From Pseudomonas sp. P7548 (GTDB lineage Bacteria > Pseudomonadota > Gammaproteobacteria > Pseudomonadales > Pseudomonadaceae), in assembly GCF_013386585.1 (NCBI RefSeq), contig NZ_JACARO010000041.1, forward strand, positions 1 through 47,736: a DNA stretch of 47,736 nt, given 5' to 3'. Under the pieces are notes generated by a model. It had not been told where the DNA came from. It worked only from the letters and a program-made list of their open reading frames with translations, and did no database searches. Numbering within the stretch: the stretch's first letter is position 1; each line of letters begins with the position of its first letter. Positions 1 through 8,439 of the stretch are shown here, piece after piece. A program made the position numbers and the translations under genes.

Positions 1-81
1 GGTGTAGTTCGGACGCTTACGAAGGTGCTGAAACCCAACGAGAAACAGCGAATGGTTGAGCTCGGGTTTGATATCTGTTGA
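1..81 (+). CDS. Partial CDS, C-terminal 26 residues of an unknown protein
   Basis: Reading from base 1 in frame 1 gives 26 sense codons ending in TGA at 79-81. The composition is protein-like (hydrophobic and charged residues alternate, ending in LGFDIC), but it is too short to identify. The start lies left of the window. This could be chance, because only 27 codons are visible. It would be the tail of a gene convergent with the Mrr-like gene. Confidence 0.35.
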   Translation, partial: GVVRTLTKVLKPNEKQRMVELGFDIC

Positions 82-232
82 AAGGTATCTGTTTTCGAGT
101 GATAACTAGAAAATGGAGTGTGCACGAAGCCGGCCGAATTCTCAGATGGTCATACTGTTATCGGTGAGTGACTTCATCGTAAAAATTACGGGCGCGCCTA
201 CGTTTCCAGCGCAATGGATGGCATAGAGTAAA

Positions 233-265
233 GGCGGGGGCGAGGTTCCTCCGCCGAAATTTTTT
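233..265. terminator. Intrinsic terminator, probably bidirectional
   Basis: An 8-bp stem, GGCGGGGG pairing with CCTCCGCC (one G-T pair) around a 7-nt loop, is followed on the plus strand by GAAATTTTTT. On the minus strand it lies just beyond the restored stop of the Mrr-like gene (264-266) and is followed by TTT. It would separate that gene from the partial gene on its left. Confidence 0.6.
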
Positions 266-1012
266 AATGGTCGTTAATCCATTTCATAATTTCATCAAAA
301 TCTGCAAGTGTCATGTCCCAACTGCTGGAAATTTCATTGTCAACAAAATCTCTAGCGTCTTTCGTAAAAAAGAGGTTGTTGCTATGACTGTTTTATTTGG
401 TCCTTCTTTCATGTTTTTCACGCCATGTAGCGCTCTCACAACTTCTACACCGACTTTGTTGTCTTCCGCATAGCGTTTGCATTCAATAAAGTATTTGTTT
501 TTGATTCCAAGTTGGTCGGTGGATATCGCAATAATGTCTTTTCCGCCATCTCGAGTTCTTTTGGTAAGCTCAACTTCAAAACCTTTTTTTCGAAATATTT
601 CCGCGATCAACTCTTCGAATTCACGAGGTGATATTTCTCTTATTAGCTTTGGGTTGCTTTTAAGTGTCGTGATCAGTTCGGGGATCGATTGCCAAAGCAA
701 GTCGAGGTCATCGGCTTGGTAGAACTCTTGTAAGTACTCAATTCTTGGTTCGTTTAAAGTGTTCGCGCCAGTTGAGTTGTCAATGATGAAATTTAGGATT
801 TCTGACGGGTATTCTGATGCTTCAAAGTTTAATGAGATATTGTTTCCACATTTGGCACAGGATAGTTCGCAGATAAGCTCGTAGATGCTTTCGGCTCCCA
901 TTGATCTTTCGGAGCCGCCTGTGCACTCAATGCTGAAGTCATCAATAGGCATGGTGTTTTTGATTTTGCACTTATGACATTCGTACTCAATATCACCGCA
1001 AAAATTCCACAT
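264..1012 (-). pseudogene. Mrr-like restriction endonuclease with a frameshift near the C-terminus
   Basis: This is a DNA endonuclease of the Mrr_cat (PD-(D/E)xK) fold, usually acting on modified foreign DNA. The N-terminal about 90 residues hold two CxxC pairs (CHKC, CAKC), a likely zinc ribbon. The catalytic domain follows at about 125-215 with FEELIAEIF, GGKDI and the ExK motif ECKRY. In the uninterrupted frame the protein stops early at 311 after 233 residues and loses the family's usual ending. Shifting by one base at the A6 run (366-371, T6 in the mRNA) restores FFTKDARDFVDNEI and a natural stop at 264-266. The cause is either a one-base loss in the homopolymer, a sequencing error, or -1 frameshifting at U UUU UUA, which is in the correct register. 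The gene sits in ICE cargo next to two unknown genes. The family call is good; whether it is active is unknown. Confidence 0.7.
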
Positions 1013-1108
1013 TTTTAAATATTTCCTTGGGTAACTCTAATGTTACGTTTTTTTCAAAATGCTCAAAGTGAGCGTACACGACATTAACCGGGATGGAGAA
1101 ATACATTG

Positions 1109-2749
1109 TTAATCGGATTTGCCATGTCGTAAATTGACGCGGCGATCGAGCGCATTGGTAGGCTTGAGTCGATCCAGTTGATTAGTATGTTCAAACGTAC
1201 CGGGAGACGGTGCGGCCTGTTTATTTACAGGGTTCGGCACTGGTACTTGGGTTGGTGTAAGCGGGAGCGCTGAATTAGACGCTGTTGACGCTTGAACGAA
1301 AAGCACGTTTCCTATGACGAAACCGGTAATCAGAAGTAAGACGATGAGCAACCACACCCTGACATAATGTGTCGACTGACTCCTCAAGTAATCCCGGTTG
1401 CTGATCCGAACAGGGTTCAAAGCATTGTCAACCTCGGCCAGTTGAAGTACTCCATGGTAGTTTCGTTTTAGCAACTCTTCGATTGAGTCGAACGCCCTGT
1501 CAAACTGGCTGAGCGAACTGGAACGCGCACTAAAAACCCAAATGCTCATTAATAGGCACAAGATAACCACGACCCAAATGTAGGTCGAGGAGAATATCGC
1601 GCTGGTACTGGTGTCTTTGAGACCGTTGACTACCACGACGGTTAGCACAAATGTTAATAATACAAATATACCATTTTTAAGCGAGTCGATAAACGAATCA
1701 ACGAGGTCATGGGTTTTTTTTACTGCATCGACGAGGATATCGGTGATCTTGCCCTTTACTTCAAGGTAGCTTTCTACGTTTTCTTTTAAATAAATTTGAT
1801 AGTTTGAGTGGGTCGCGTGAATTATTTCTGGATGATTGGATAGGTTTTTCAATTCGGTTATATACAGCGACAAGACATTGCGGGCGAGTCCGATTTTGTC
1901 AGCGTTTCCACCATCTCCGTAAGCCCAAGTTACCAATTTATAGAGTATGTCGGATCCTTCGGTCAAGTCATCTAGTGGTCCCGTTCCCGCTATTGTCTTG
2001 TATCCACAAATACGATATTCGAGGTGGTCCTTATCATCTAACTCTGCGGAGCTGGCAATAAATATCGCTGAGACTAGAGTTCGCGCTTTTTTAAAGAAAT
2101 TATCAATGCCTCTCACACCGGTTGCTGTCGTAAGATTGAAGTCCTGCGGCACAAAAATGCCCGGCAAGGTTCTGCTAAAACAATTGTCCTGGAAAATTTC
2201 GAAGACAGACTTCCGGTTGATCTCCTGCTGTTGGTCACCGGTATTGGCTGCCGTATCCGCAGAACATTGAAACGAGATGCTTGAACTGGTAGCCGCCGCG
2301 ATTGGAGCAAAGCATTCAAAAATCAGTGCACCCTCCATGCGTCCAGCCAAAACTTTTAATACCTGGAGAGTAGGGGTGCTTTCTAAGTAAGCGCCGAGCA
2401 AGGCCGGTGCGTATAAGGACAGTCGTTGATGTTGCACCGTTTTATGTACGATGAGCTCCACTGACATGCGGCATGTGTCATCTTCGTCATTCAGTTCGAA
2501 GAGCTCGTTTACGCGCGCGCAGCTTGCTTCGGAGAAGTCCGTTACACACCTTGAGTCCTCGTCGTATCCGATTGTCAGGGAGAACCTGTCACGGGGCGAA
2601 ATCTGCAGTCGCCAGTACTTAAACGCATCATCTACTATGTCTCGAGCTTTAGAGATAGTGCAGAGCTCACCAGCGTTAAGTCTGTATTGGTCGAGCCGTT
2701 CCTCTGCTGATGAAATAGTTAGGCGAGAGGTGAAAAGGCTGCTGAGCAT
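1109..2749 (-). CDS. Unknown protein with C-terminal membrane segments
   Basis: I do not recognise this 546-residue protein. About 350 soluble N-terminal residues precede a hydrophobic helix pair near 358-376 and 386-405, a stretch of about 60 residues, a third helix near 465-485, and a polar, proline-rich tail of about 55 residues. This suggests an inner-membrane anchored protein with a large N-terminal cytoplasmic domain. Its ATG follows the stop of the upstream gene directly (TAAATG), so the two are co-transcribed and probably translationally coupled. That coupling implies a shared function or complex. Pairing a soluble protein with a membrane protein in ICE cargo beside an endonuclease resembles phage-defence gene pairs, but that is inference only. 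Confidence 0.7.
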   Translation of the reverse strand: MLSSLFTSRLTISSAEERLDQYRLNAGELCTISKARDIVDDAFKYWRLQISPRDRFSLTIGYDEDSRCVTDFSEASCARVNELFELNDEDDTCRMSVELIVHKTVQHQRLSLYAPALLGAYLESTPTLQVLKVLAGRMEGALIFECFAPIAAATSSSISFQCSADTAANTGDQQQEINRKSVFEIFQDNCFSRTLPGIFVPQDFNLTTATGVRGIDNFFKKARTLVSAIFIASSAELDDKDHLEYRICGYKTIAGTGPLDDLTEGSDILYKLVTWAYGDGGNADKIGLARNVLSLYITELKNLSNHPEIIHATHSNYQIYLKENVESYLEVKGKITDILVDAVKKTHDLVDSFIDSLKNGIFVLLTFVLTVVVVNGLKDTSTSAIFSSTYIWVVVILCLLMSIWVFSARSSSLSQFDRAFDSIEELLKRNYHGVLQLAEVDNALNPVRISNRDYLRSQSTHYVRVWLLIVLLLITGFVIGNVLFVQASTASNSALPLTPTQVPVPNPVNKQAAPSPGTFEHTNQLDRLKPTNALDRRVNLRHGKSD

Positions 2750-3826
2750 TTATTTCAGGTCCCAGGGCTTTTCGGTGAAGATTCCTGCAACATTAGGTGC
2801 GTCCAGCACCAAGACTGATTGGCCCGCTGGAGTTTTCGAATACCAGATCTTGTCGGGAAGATCAGGAATATCCTCGTCGTACGCCACACTGATTTGATCG
2901 GAGACTTTGATAGTTTGACGGCGAAAGGGTACTGCTGACGGGACTAGAGTGAACTGCCCATCAAATTTTCGTTTTTCCGGAAGCGAGCGTAACGTGGTCA
3001 CGAGGTTTGGCAGCTCCTCGGCAAGTGTGGTGCTCAGTGGAGCATAGCTGGCAAACGTTTTGGTCACGAAATCATCGAAGTTCAACGTTTCGGTCTGCTT
3101 AAATGCCGCGATGGTGGCGTTGCGGAGGATCGTATAATCGACCGGCGATACACTCTTGACCTTGCCAAGTGTCTTCACCACCCACTTGACAGCGGTTTCG
3201 GTATTGAGCGCATCACTGCGTAGCTGTTGTAGCTCCAGCACCTCCTTCCACCAGTAGGTTGACGGTCGGGAGTGCGTGTCAAATACGAAGACTTGTTCCA
3301 ATTTTCCTTGGGCATCCATGCTTACTTTGCAAGCCTTGTAAATTTTATTGGATTCACCAAGGCCAATTTTTTGTTTCAGATCGGTTTCATCAATAAATCG
3401 CTGATGCTCGATCTTCACCCCTAAGTAGGATAGCGAGCCTCCATCTACATAAAGGAATTGGAGAAAACTCCCTTTATTGAGAAGCCCCTTACCTGACCTA
3501 TCCAGGTGCCCATAACGCTCTTCAGTATTTACTTCGATGCGCAGCAAACGTTCGGCTAGTGTCTGGGTCTCAGGCGCGGTTACCAGGTCTTTGCTGCCGA
3601 AAAATGCATTCAGGGAAGTTGCGAATTCGGTTGTTGGACTGGCCAATGTGTACAGGCGGTTCTGCGGACGCCCATGAATTTCTAATAGCAAGGCGCTCAA
3701 ATAGGCTTCGAGATCTGCTTTATCTACGGGAATGGCAACGGAATTACATGTCTCAGTCTCGATATCGAGGTGATGTAGGCTTGTGCTGAGAATTTTGGCC
3801 TCGAGCACCGAAGCGATTCCATTCAT
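2750..3826 (-). CDS. Putative nucleoid-associated (NA37-like) protein
   Basis: This is a soluble protein of 358 residues. The start chosen is the ATG at 3826, preceded by AGAAGGA at good spacing; an in-frame TTG lies at 3847. The central pattern (FLQFLYVDGG, YLGVKIEH, then an IYKA segment and a THSRPSTYW block) resembles the 37-kDa nucleoid-associated family (NdpA/YejK, NA37), including the place where that family has a YF..FL segment. The resemblance is by eye and partial. Known family members bind the nucleoid, and some defence systems use related DNA-binding subunits. It is the first gene of a two-gene operon with the membrane protein at 1109-2749 (stop and start adjacent). Alternative: an unrelated hypothetical protein. 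Confidence 0.5.
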   Translation of the reverse strand: MNGIASVLEAKILSTSLHHLDIETETCNSVAIPVDKADLEAYLSALLLEIHGRPQNRLYTLASPTTEFATSLNAFFGSKDLVTAPETQTLAERLLRIEVNTEERYGHLDRSGKGLLNKGSFLQFLYVDGGSLSYLGVKIEHQRFIDETDLKQKIGLGESNKIYKACKVSMDAQGKLEQVFVFDTHSRPSTYWWKEVLELQQLRSDALNTETAVKWVVKTLGKVKSVSPVDYTILRNATIAAFKQTETLNFDDFVTKTFASYAPLSTTLAEELPNLVTTLRSLPEKRKFDGQFTLVPSAVPFRRQTIKVSDQISVAYDEDIPDLPDKIWYSKTPAGQSVLVLDAPNVAGIFTEKPWDLK

Positions 3827-3942
3827 GATTTTTCCTTCTGAAAACAAAGTGCGCCAATGTAATGTCTGATCCTAGCGCTTTTGCCAGCGGTCAGCGATTA
3901 CATTTTGATATCACTTGGAAATCATCCCTGATTGATCCGGGG

Positions 3943-4147
3943 TCACGGTGGCGTAAGTAGGAGCGCAAGCGTCATCTTTATGAACTCTTCGTTGCGGTCA
4001 ATCGCGGCCAAGGCGCCGCGAACGTTGTCGGCTACCTCTGACGAGCCGCTCCACCCAATTGGAAAGCTCCAGAATCGCCGCTTCAAGGGCGAGCTGGTTT
4101 TCGTTAATTTTGACGAGCAGTGAAGGGAGCAGGTCTGAATTTGGCAT
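3943..4147 (-). pseudogene. Small frameshifted Pseudomonas protein gene
   Basis: An ATG at 4145-4147 follows a strong GGAGG at 8 nt. The first frame gives about 35 coherent residues (ending ELSNWVERLV), then an arginine-rich run and a stop at 3998-4000. A frame change around 4035-4045 gives a natural continuation (EVADNVRGALAAIDRNEEF) ending at 3943-3945. The two parts together form an about 68-residue helical protein of a kind common in Pseudomonas, with a WVE..GS..EV junction. The 205-nt length is not a multiple of three, consistent with an indel. Function unknown. It is either decayed or affected by a sequencing error. Confidence 0.5.
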
Positions 4148-4424
4148 CGCGAATCCTCCGTGAAGAACTCGGCGTAGCAGTCGAACGTTGATAGGGTGAT
4201 TTACTGCCGCCCCTTCCTATACAAGGGTCGATTCCCCAAGACGACAAACAAAGAACCGGTGGTGCTCGTGACAGGCCTGTGTGAAAGCCTGCTCAAAAAT
4301 TGCTACAAGGTGAAGAGATAAAGTAGGACAGGCTAGGCGAGCCGGGGCTGCGGTGGATCCAATCCATCATGGACGCAATGCACCACCCACGATGGGTAAT
4401 AAAGCGGTGTAACAGCGAGTCACT

Positions 4425-4470
4425 CCAGAGTCAGCTCTGCGCTTCGGTCCCCATTAGTGGGGCACTCTGG
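4425..4470. repeat. Nested inverted repeat directly after the relaxase gene
   Basis: An outer 7-bp repeat (CCAGAGT at 4425-4431, ACTCTGG at 4464-4470) encloses CCCCATTAGTGGGG (4449-4462). Alternatively CAGAG-TCAG-CTCTG pairs at 4426-4439. It starts 5 bp beyond the relaxase stop codon. There is no U-rich tail, so a simple intrinsic terminator is unlikely. A processing or terminator structure, or part of an origin of transfer, is possible. Confidence 0.45.
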
Positions 4471-4474
4471 AAAT

Positions 4475-6199
4475 TTAATCTTTTTCGATTTTAAGAAAGG
4501 GATTATCGGGCGGTATCAATTCAAAAAATAGCTTTGGATCCTCAATCAAATACCCCTTCAATGTGGTTTTTTTCCTAGGGCCTTGTACTTGGCAAATCCA
4601 GATGTTTAGACCGTTGCCTCGCTTCCTGTGGACCTTCAGTTTCTCGAACTGCTTCTGCACCCAGCGCCATTCTTCACCTTCGTGCTCGGCACCCTGTGAG
4701 ATACCAGGAAACTCCTGAGCGTAGCGTTGGAAGAGGCCAGGTGTTACCAGAAACACAATGCCGTCCACAGTGTGAACCTTGGCCTTGCTGTCGTTGATGA
4801 TCAGCTTATGACTTTGAATGCCTTCCCTGACCCAATTCAGGAAAACCTGACCAGGGTTATCCGTCGAGGGAATTGAGATTTCGAGAGTGCTTGCTGACGA
4901 TGCGTCGCTGAGCTCAGGCTCTTCCCGCTCGAACATGTCGAGCAGCGTTCCGAGGTAGTCGGCATCCTCCATCGCAATGGGATCTGGCTGCGATGGGCTT
5001 TGAGTTGATCTTGTATTGACAGCTTTGGGTGCTGGCGGTGATACCGGAGCGTCAGTCGAGTGGTTATCGACTGCCATGCTCACCGTTCCGCTGAAAGCCT
5101 CGGGGCGGTCTTCGCTCCCCCAAATTAAAGCCGGTTGGATGCGCAGAAAAGTAAAGGTTTGCTGCCAGTTCCCTTGTGCGACAAGAGCGGTCCAGATGGC
5201 TTTGCCTGCCGGGGTGGACTCGACCAACCCATGCGACTGGAGTTCGTCGAACACCGCGATGTTGGAGAAGGGAATGCCCTCAATCGATTGCGACAGCAGA
5301 TAGGCTCGCAGCTTGTCCGTGACCGTCTTGCTGACGAGCCAGAGTGCGTCCTGGGTCAGCCATCCTGCGGCACCTGGCTGGTTGAGTTTCAGCTCGTGCT
5401 GAACCAGATGACGCAGTCCGCTGATCAAGTGATGTTGCAGCGAATGAATCGGGGCCTGCAGCGCCTTGCTTGGGTTGCCACCGATGTTTTGCGCGGTGGA
5501 GACACGGTCGGCCTGCATCACCAACTCACCGAGCACGCCAGCACGTTCGTACTGACCGGCCAGGACATACAGCAGACTGGCCCATAGCGGCGGAAAGCCA
5601 CTGAGCCAGTCCAGGATCGTGCGGTCGAGAATCTGGGTGTAGAGCAAGCCTGCGGCGGCGCCGTGCAGGTGATAGTCGCGGCCTTTGAGGTAGCGAAAAC
5701 GGTAGGGTTGATCCAGGGAACCCTGCCAAGGATGCCAAAGACGGCCATCCTGGCGTTCGACCACCAGGTCCACGGCGATCTTCCCGATGTCATGCAGCAG
5801 CGCGCCATAGGCGATGCCCGCCGACCACGCGTCGGTCTGGGCCGCCTGGTCTTCGGGCGCGGCGCCAGTGGGAAGCAGATACGACTGACGCAGTTTCAAA
5901 CTGCAAGCGACCAGTTCCAGTCCATGGTCGAGCATACCGCCGAGATACGCATGGTGGTGGGTCTCGCTGGCCGGGAGTTGCTGGACCTGTTCGGCGTAGC
6001 GATGGATCGGATTTAAATAGAGCTGGATGAACTGCGCGTGGGAGAGGGCGGTGTACTGCCAGATGCGATCGAGCAACTGGCGGCGGTGCTCCGCAGCTAA
6101 CAAGCTGTGAGCCGACTCGATGGGCAGGTAACCTTCGGCGACGTTGACGGTCAGTGGCGGAGAGGGCTTCTGCCTTTTGCGGCGAAACAGGCTGAGCAT
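4475..6199 (-). CDS. traI: Conjugative relaxase, MobH/TraI PFGI-1 class
   Basis: The relaxase nicks the ICE at oriT and pilots the single strand into the secretion channel. At 574 residues it is close to the usual size of this class. The N-terminal half is the TraI_2 domain with the histidine cluster typical of MobH enzymes (HHAYLGGMLDHGLE near residues 81-95 and LLHDIGK near 133-139). The C-terminal about 110 residues form the TraI_2_C region (FLNWVREGIQSHKLIIND, then VDGIVFLVTPG). The ATG at 6199 has GGAGG 6 nt upstream. It sits at the far end of the backbone from parA, as in ICEclc and PFGI-1, with accessory cargo beyond it. Confidence 0.92.
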   Translation of the reverse strand: MLSLFRRKRQKPSPPLTVNVAEGYLPIESAHSLLAAEHRRQLLDRIWQYTALSHAQFIQLYLNPIHRYAEQVQQLPASETHHHAYLGGMLDHGLELVACSLKLRQSYLLPTGAAPEDQAAQTDAWSAGIAYGALLHDIGKIAVDLVVERQDGRLWHPWQGSLDQPYRFRYLKGRDYHLHGAAAGLLYTQILDRTILDWLSGFPPLWASLLYVLAGQYERAGVLGELVMQADRVSTAQNIGGNPSKALQAPIHSLQHHLISGLRHLVQHELKLNQPGAAGWLTQDALWLVSKTVTDKLRAYLLSQSIEGIPFSNIAVFDELQSHGLVESTPAGKAIWTALVAQGNWQQTFTFLRIQPALIWGSEDRPEAFSGTVSMAVDNHSTDAPVSPPAPKAVNTRSTQSPSQPDPIAMEDADYLGTLLDMFEREEPELSDASSASTLEISIPSTDNPGQVFLNWVREGIQSHKLIINDSKAKVHTVDGIVFLVTPGLFQRYAQEFPGISQGAEHEGEEWRWVQKQFEKLKVHRKRGNGLNIWICQVQGPRKKTTLKGYLIEDPKLFFELIPPDNPFLKIEKD

Positions 6200-6419
6200 C
6201 GTGACCTCCGGGAAGTGGCTGGGTCAGTGGCCTTTTAGCCTTTTCGGATAGGGCTCTTACCCTTGACCCCCCATTCCTTTCCAACCCTTACCGTCCTTTT
6301 GGCGCGTGTCCCTTTGCGCGGCAATCGGAATATGGATACTGCTAGGCATCGTTTTGTTGGGGCTAGTACGGAAAAGACAAGAGTCGGTACACTGCGGTGC
6401 CTATTTTTTGGGTCTTGCC

Positions 6420-6617
6420 ATGAACCTCACTGACGCCACGCTCGTGCTGCTGCTCGCGGCACGTATCCATGGGACCGACGAAGCCGTCCGGGCCTCGGCG
6501 AAGAGCGTGGTCAAGAAGTTGCCGCGCAGTAAGCGTGATCTGATCTACAAGGTAATCGATAGCCGAAGTCCGCTCGAGCTGGTGGATTTTCTGGCGCAGA
6601 ACCTGGATGCGGAATGA
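6420..6617 (+). CDS. Small conserved ICE protein of unknown function
   Basis: A 65-residue soluble, helical protein (NLTDATLVLLLAARIHGTDE, then KKLPRSKRDLIYKVIDS), recognisable as a small protein carried by related Pseudomonas ICEs near the relaxase; function unknown. The ATG at 6420 is preferred, although its ribosome site is weak. An in-frame GTG at 6306 would add 38 residues containing a convincing membrane helix (IGIWILLGIVLLGL), so a membrane-anchored version cannot be excluded. It is one of few plus-strand genes in the backbone, divergent from traI and convergent with the ArdC gene. Confidence 0.65.
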   Translation: MNLTDATLVLLLAARIHGTDEAVRASAKSVVKKLPRSKRDLIYKVIDSRSPLELVDFLAQNLDAE

Positions 6618-6660
6618 CAGGCTGCGAGTGTGTGCCCATCCCTGACTCTTTGCATCAGAG

Positions 6661-6681
6661 CCCCGCGGCATGGGGATTTTT
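6661..6681 (+). terminator. Weak intrinsic terminator after the 65-residue gene
   Basis: CCCC (6661-6664) pairs with GGGG (6672-6675), followed by ATTTTT. The stem is only 4 bp, but the position 45 bp after the plus-strand stop and the U-tract fit a terminator. Confidence 0.35.
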
Positions 6682-6691
6682 CTGGGCGCAG

Positions 6692-6718
6692 AAAAAGGGC
6701 CCAACTCGCGTTGGGCCC
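6692..6718 (-). terminator. Strong intrinsic terminator of the ArdC operon
   Basis: A perfect 9-bp stem, GGGCCCAAC (6697-6705) with GTTGGGCCC (6710-6718), encloses a 4-nt loop. On the minus strand it is followed by five Ts (A5 at 6692-6696). It lies about 30 bp beyond the ArdC stop codon and ends the leftward transcript. Confidence 0.85.
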
Positions 6719-6748
6719 TGTGATGCGATTGCAACGGTGAGTTAACGA

Positions 6749-7708
6749 TCAAACTCCATCGTTCATGCATCGTGAGTCATCCATTACCATCTGCTTCAGC
6801 TGCTGCTCCAGGTTGAGTACATGCTCCGAGGCGCTTCGGGCCAGACCACTGGCGCGAAAGATCGCGCGTTTGTCAGCTTTGAGCAGGCCGAGCCAGGAGT
6901 CGATGTAGCCCTCGTGCCGCAGCTCCCCCTGTATACCGGCGTAGGCACATAAAAAAGCAGCGCCCATCTCGGCGATCAACTCCTCAAACGCGTAGCCTGG
7001 CGAGCCGAACGGACAGGCTGACGTCATGCCTTCGCGCTGCAACCGAGAGTGATGCCCGGTCCAGTGCGTCAGCTCATGAAGTGCCGTGGCGTAGTACCCG
7101 CCTTCATCGTGAAATTGTGCTTTTGTCGGCAGTTGGATGAGATCCCTGATCGGGTGGTAAAAGGCTTCGTCGGCAGGCCGATGAACGATGCGTGCACCTG
7201 AACTTAATAGCAGATTTTCCGCGGCGCTGTTGGGCTGGAAGGGATCACTCTGTTCCGTCTCGAGCAGGGTTTCATTGAGCATTTCGAGCCCCTCCGTTTG
7301 CTCGATGTTGAACAGAAAATGTGTCCTGAGAATGCCGAAGTGAGCGACCTTGGGCTGACCGTTTTCATCGAGTACGGGTTGGCCTGACTCGGTCTGTTCC
7401 TCGCGCTCCATCGGCTTGTAGAGCACCGCCAGAGTGCTGTGCTCACCCTTACGAATGTGCCCACCGGTCTTTTTGGCTTGGTTGAAGGTCAGCCAACGAT
7501 CTTGAGTGAACCCCTGCAACCTGGCCTCGGCCCAGAGCAGCGGTAAATTGATGCCCGAATACGGACGTCGTGTGATGGCGTTGACGGGGTAGGGTTGATG
7601 ACCGATGTAAGCGGAGCCACTTGAGGACCAGGGTTTGATCCAGGGAGCAACGCCTTGGTCTAACGCGGTAACGATCTTGTCAGTTACGTCTTGGTAGATA
7701 TCGCGCAT
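6749..7708 (-). CDS. ardC: ArdC-family antirestriction protein / zincin metallopeptidase
   Basis: ArdC proteins bind single-stranded DNA with an N-terminal domain (DUF1738) and carry a C-terminal zinc metallopeptidase. In conjugative plasmids they protect the entering strand from restriction in the recipient. This 319-residue protein has the N-terminal region (YQDVTDKIVTALDQGVAPW, then the R..YSGINLPLLW block) and the zinc motif HELTHWTGH near residue 211, with a downstream EELIAEMGAAFLC supplying the third ligand. The ATG at 7708 is preceded by GAGGAAAT; a longer frame upstream to 7834 lacks a ribosome site. It follows the 109-residue gene and is probably expressed from the promoter-leader at 8293-8468. 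Confidence 0.88.
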   Translation of the reverse strand: MRDIYQDVTDKIVTALDQGVAPWIKPWSSSGSAYIGHQPYPVNAITRRPYSGINLPLLWAEARLQGFTQDRWLTFNQAKKTGGHIRKGEHSTLAVLYKPMEREEQTESGQPVLDENGQPKVAHFGILRTHFLFNIEQTEGLEMLNETLLETEQSDPFQPNSAAENLLLSSGARIVHRPADEAFYHPIRDLIQLPTKAQFHDEGGYYATALHELTHWTGHHSRLQREGMTSACPFGSPGYAFEELIAEMGAAFLCAYAGIQGELRHEGYIDSWLGLLKADKRAIFRASGLARSASEHVLNLEQQLKQMVMDDSRCMNDGV

Positions 7709-7839
7709 GGCAATTTCCTCGAGAGAAAACGGAGGAACGCCTTGCCCGTCGGGGGAGGGTTCCCCGGTTGGGTGATGGGTTGGATTGATGCAGGTCTTGC
7801 ATGCCGCCCGAATGTGGAGGTGGGCGCCGCCCATTGCGC

Positions 7840-8169
7840 TTAGCGCTGGTGTTCTCCTGCAAGCGCTATCAGCAAGGCGGCAGGCTGACCCGGTTCTTGG
7901 AGTAGGCTCAGACTCAATTGCAGCAACGGGTCGTGGTGTAAGTGATCGGTTGGTTCAATGTGGATTACCTCGAACAGCACGTAGGGCTTGTGTGGATAGG
8001 CCAGGTGGGCTTCGAAGGCTGCGCGCAATACGTGGCTCAACCGATCGACCTGCAGCTTCTCAGCGTGATCGGATTGCTCGAGCAGTACTGCGCGTTGCCA
8101 CGCGCCAGGGGTGAACACGATGGGCAACCGAAGGGTGTTCAGTGTTTGCGGTGTAAGTGAGTCGGGCAT
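7840..8169 (-). CDS. Conserved ICE hypothetical protein, 109 residues
   Basis: A soluble protein with no recognised catalytic motif, containing a YVLFEVIHIEPTDHLHHDPL segment. The start at 8169 has GGAGA 8 nt upstream. It is the first gene after the structured leader RNA and its promoter, and it is transcribed toward ardC (131 bp apart), so it is probably an early or leading-region gene. Similar small proteins occur next to ArdC in Pseudomonas ICEs; function unknown. Confidence 0.75.
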   Translation of the reverse strand: MPDSLTPQTLNTLRLPIVFTPGAWQRAVLLEQSDHAEKLQVDRLSHVLRAAFEAHLAYPHKPYVLFEVIHIEPTDHLHHDPLLQLSLSLLQEPGQPAALLIALAGEHQR

Positions 8170-8207
8170 GGTATGTCTCCGTTGAAAACGCGAAGAAACC
8201 TGCCCTG

Positions 8208-8229
8208 TGCGGGGAAAGATTTCCCCGCA
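8208..8229 (-). repeat. 10-bp hairpin in the leader of the ArdC operon
   Basis: TGCGGGGAAA (8208-8217) pairs perfectly with TTTCCCCGCA (8220-8229) around two bases. It lies in the 5' untranslated region, 39 bp before the start codon at 8169. No U-tract follows. It could stabilise the leader, insulate the ribosome site, or be a protein-binding site. Confidence 0.5.
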
Positions 8230-8292
8230 GTGGGTTGAAGAAAATCAAGAGGGCTTATCTCACGAGCAGCGCTCGAAAGGCGCTCAGGAGAG

Positions 8293-8433
8293 CAGTAGGC
8301 GTTCATCACCGTAGCAACGGTCACCGTGCGAGCCACCGAACGCTAATCGCACTTGGGGAGAACCATCATCGAAGTGACGGAGCCTTGAAGGTTCTGGCTA
8401 CCTGGGAAAGTGCTGTCGATAACAGCGATCCGT
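8293..8433 (-). ncRNA. Structured leader RNA, copy 1 (DUF3577-motif candidate)
   Basis: This about 140-nt segment is repeated at 31412-31549 with the same internal spacing and the same distance to a sigma-70 promoter. In minus-strand RNA it folds into GCUGU/ACAGC, AGCC/GGCU, CCGUCA/UGAUGG, GUGCGA/UCGCAC and ACCGU/ACGGU hairpins. Between the copies the last changes to ACCGC/GCGGU, and a U-A pair in the third becomes C-G, so structure is kept while sequence changes. It lies in the 5' leader of the 109-residue gene and ardC. A computational RNA motif named after DUF3577 genes has been reported; copy 2 lies in front of such a gene, so this may be the same element. I could not run a covariance search. 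Confidence 0.72.
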
Positions 8434-8439
8434 ACCTTG

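Noticed and set aside
5016..6016. Several plus-strand frames across the relaxase gene
   Set aside because: Antisense shadows of traI, as expected from high GC.
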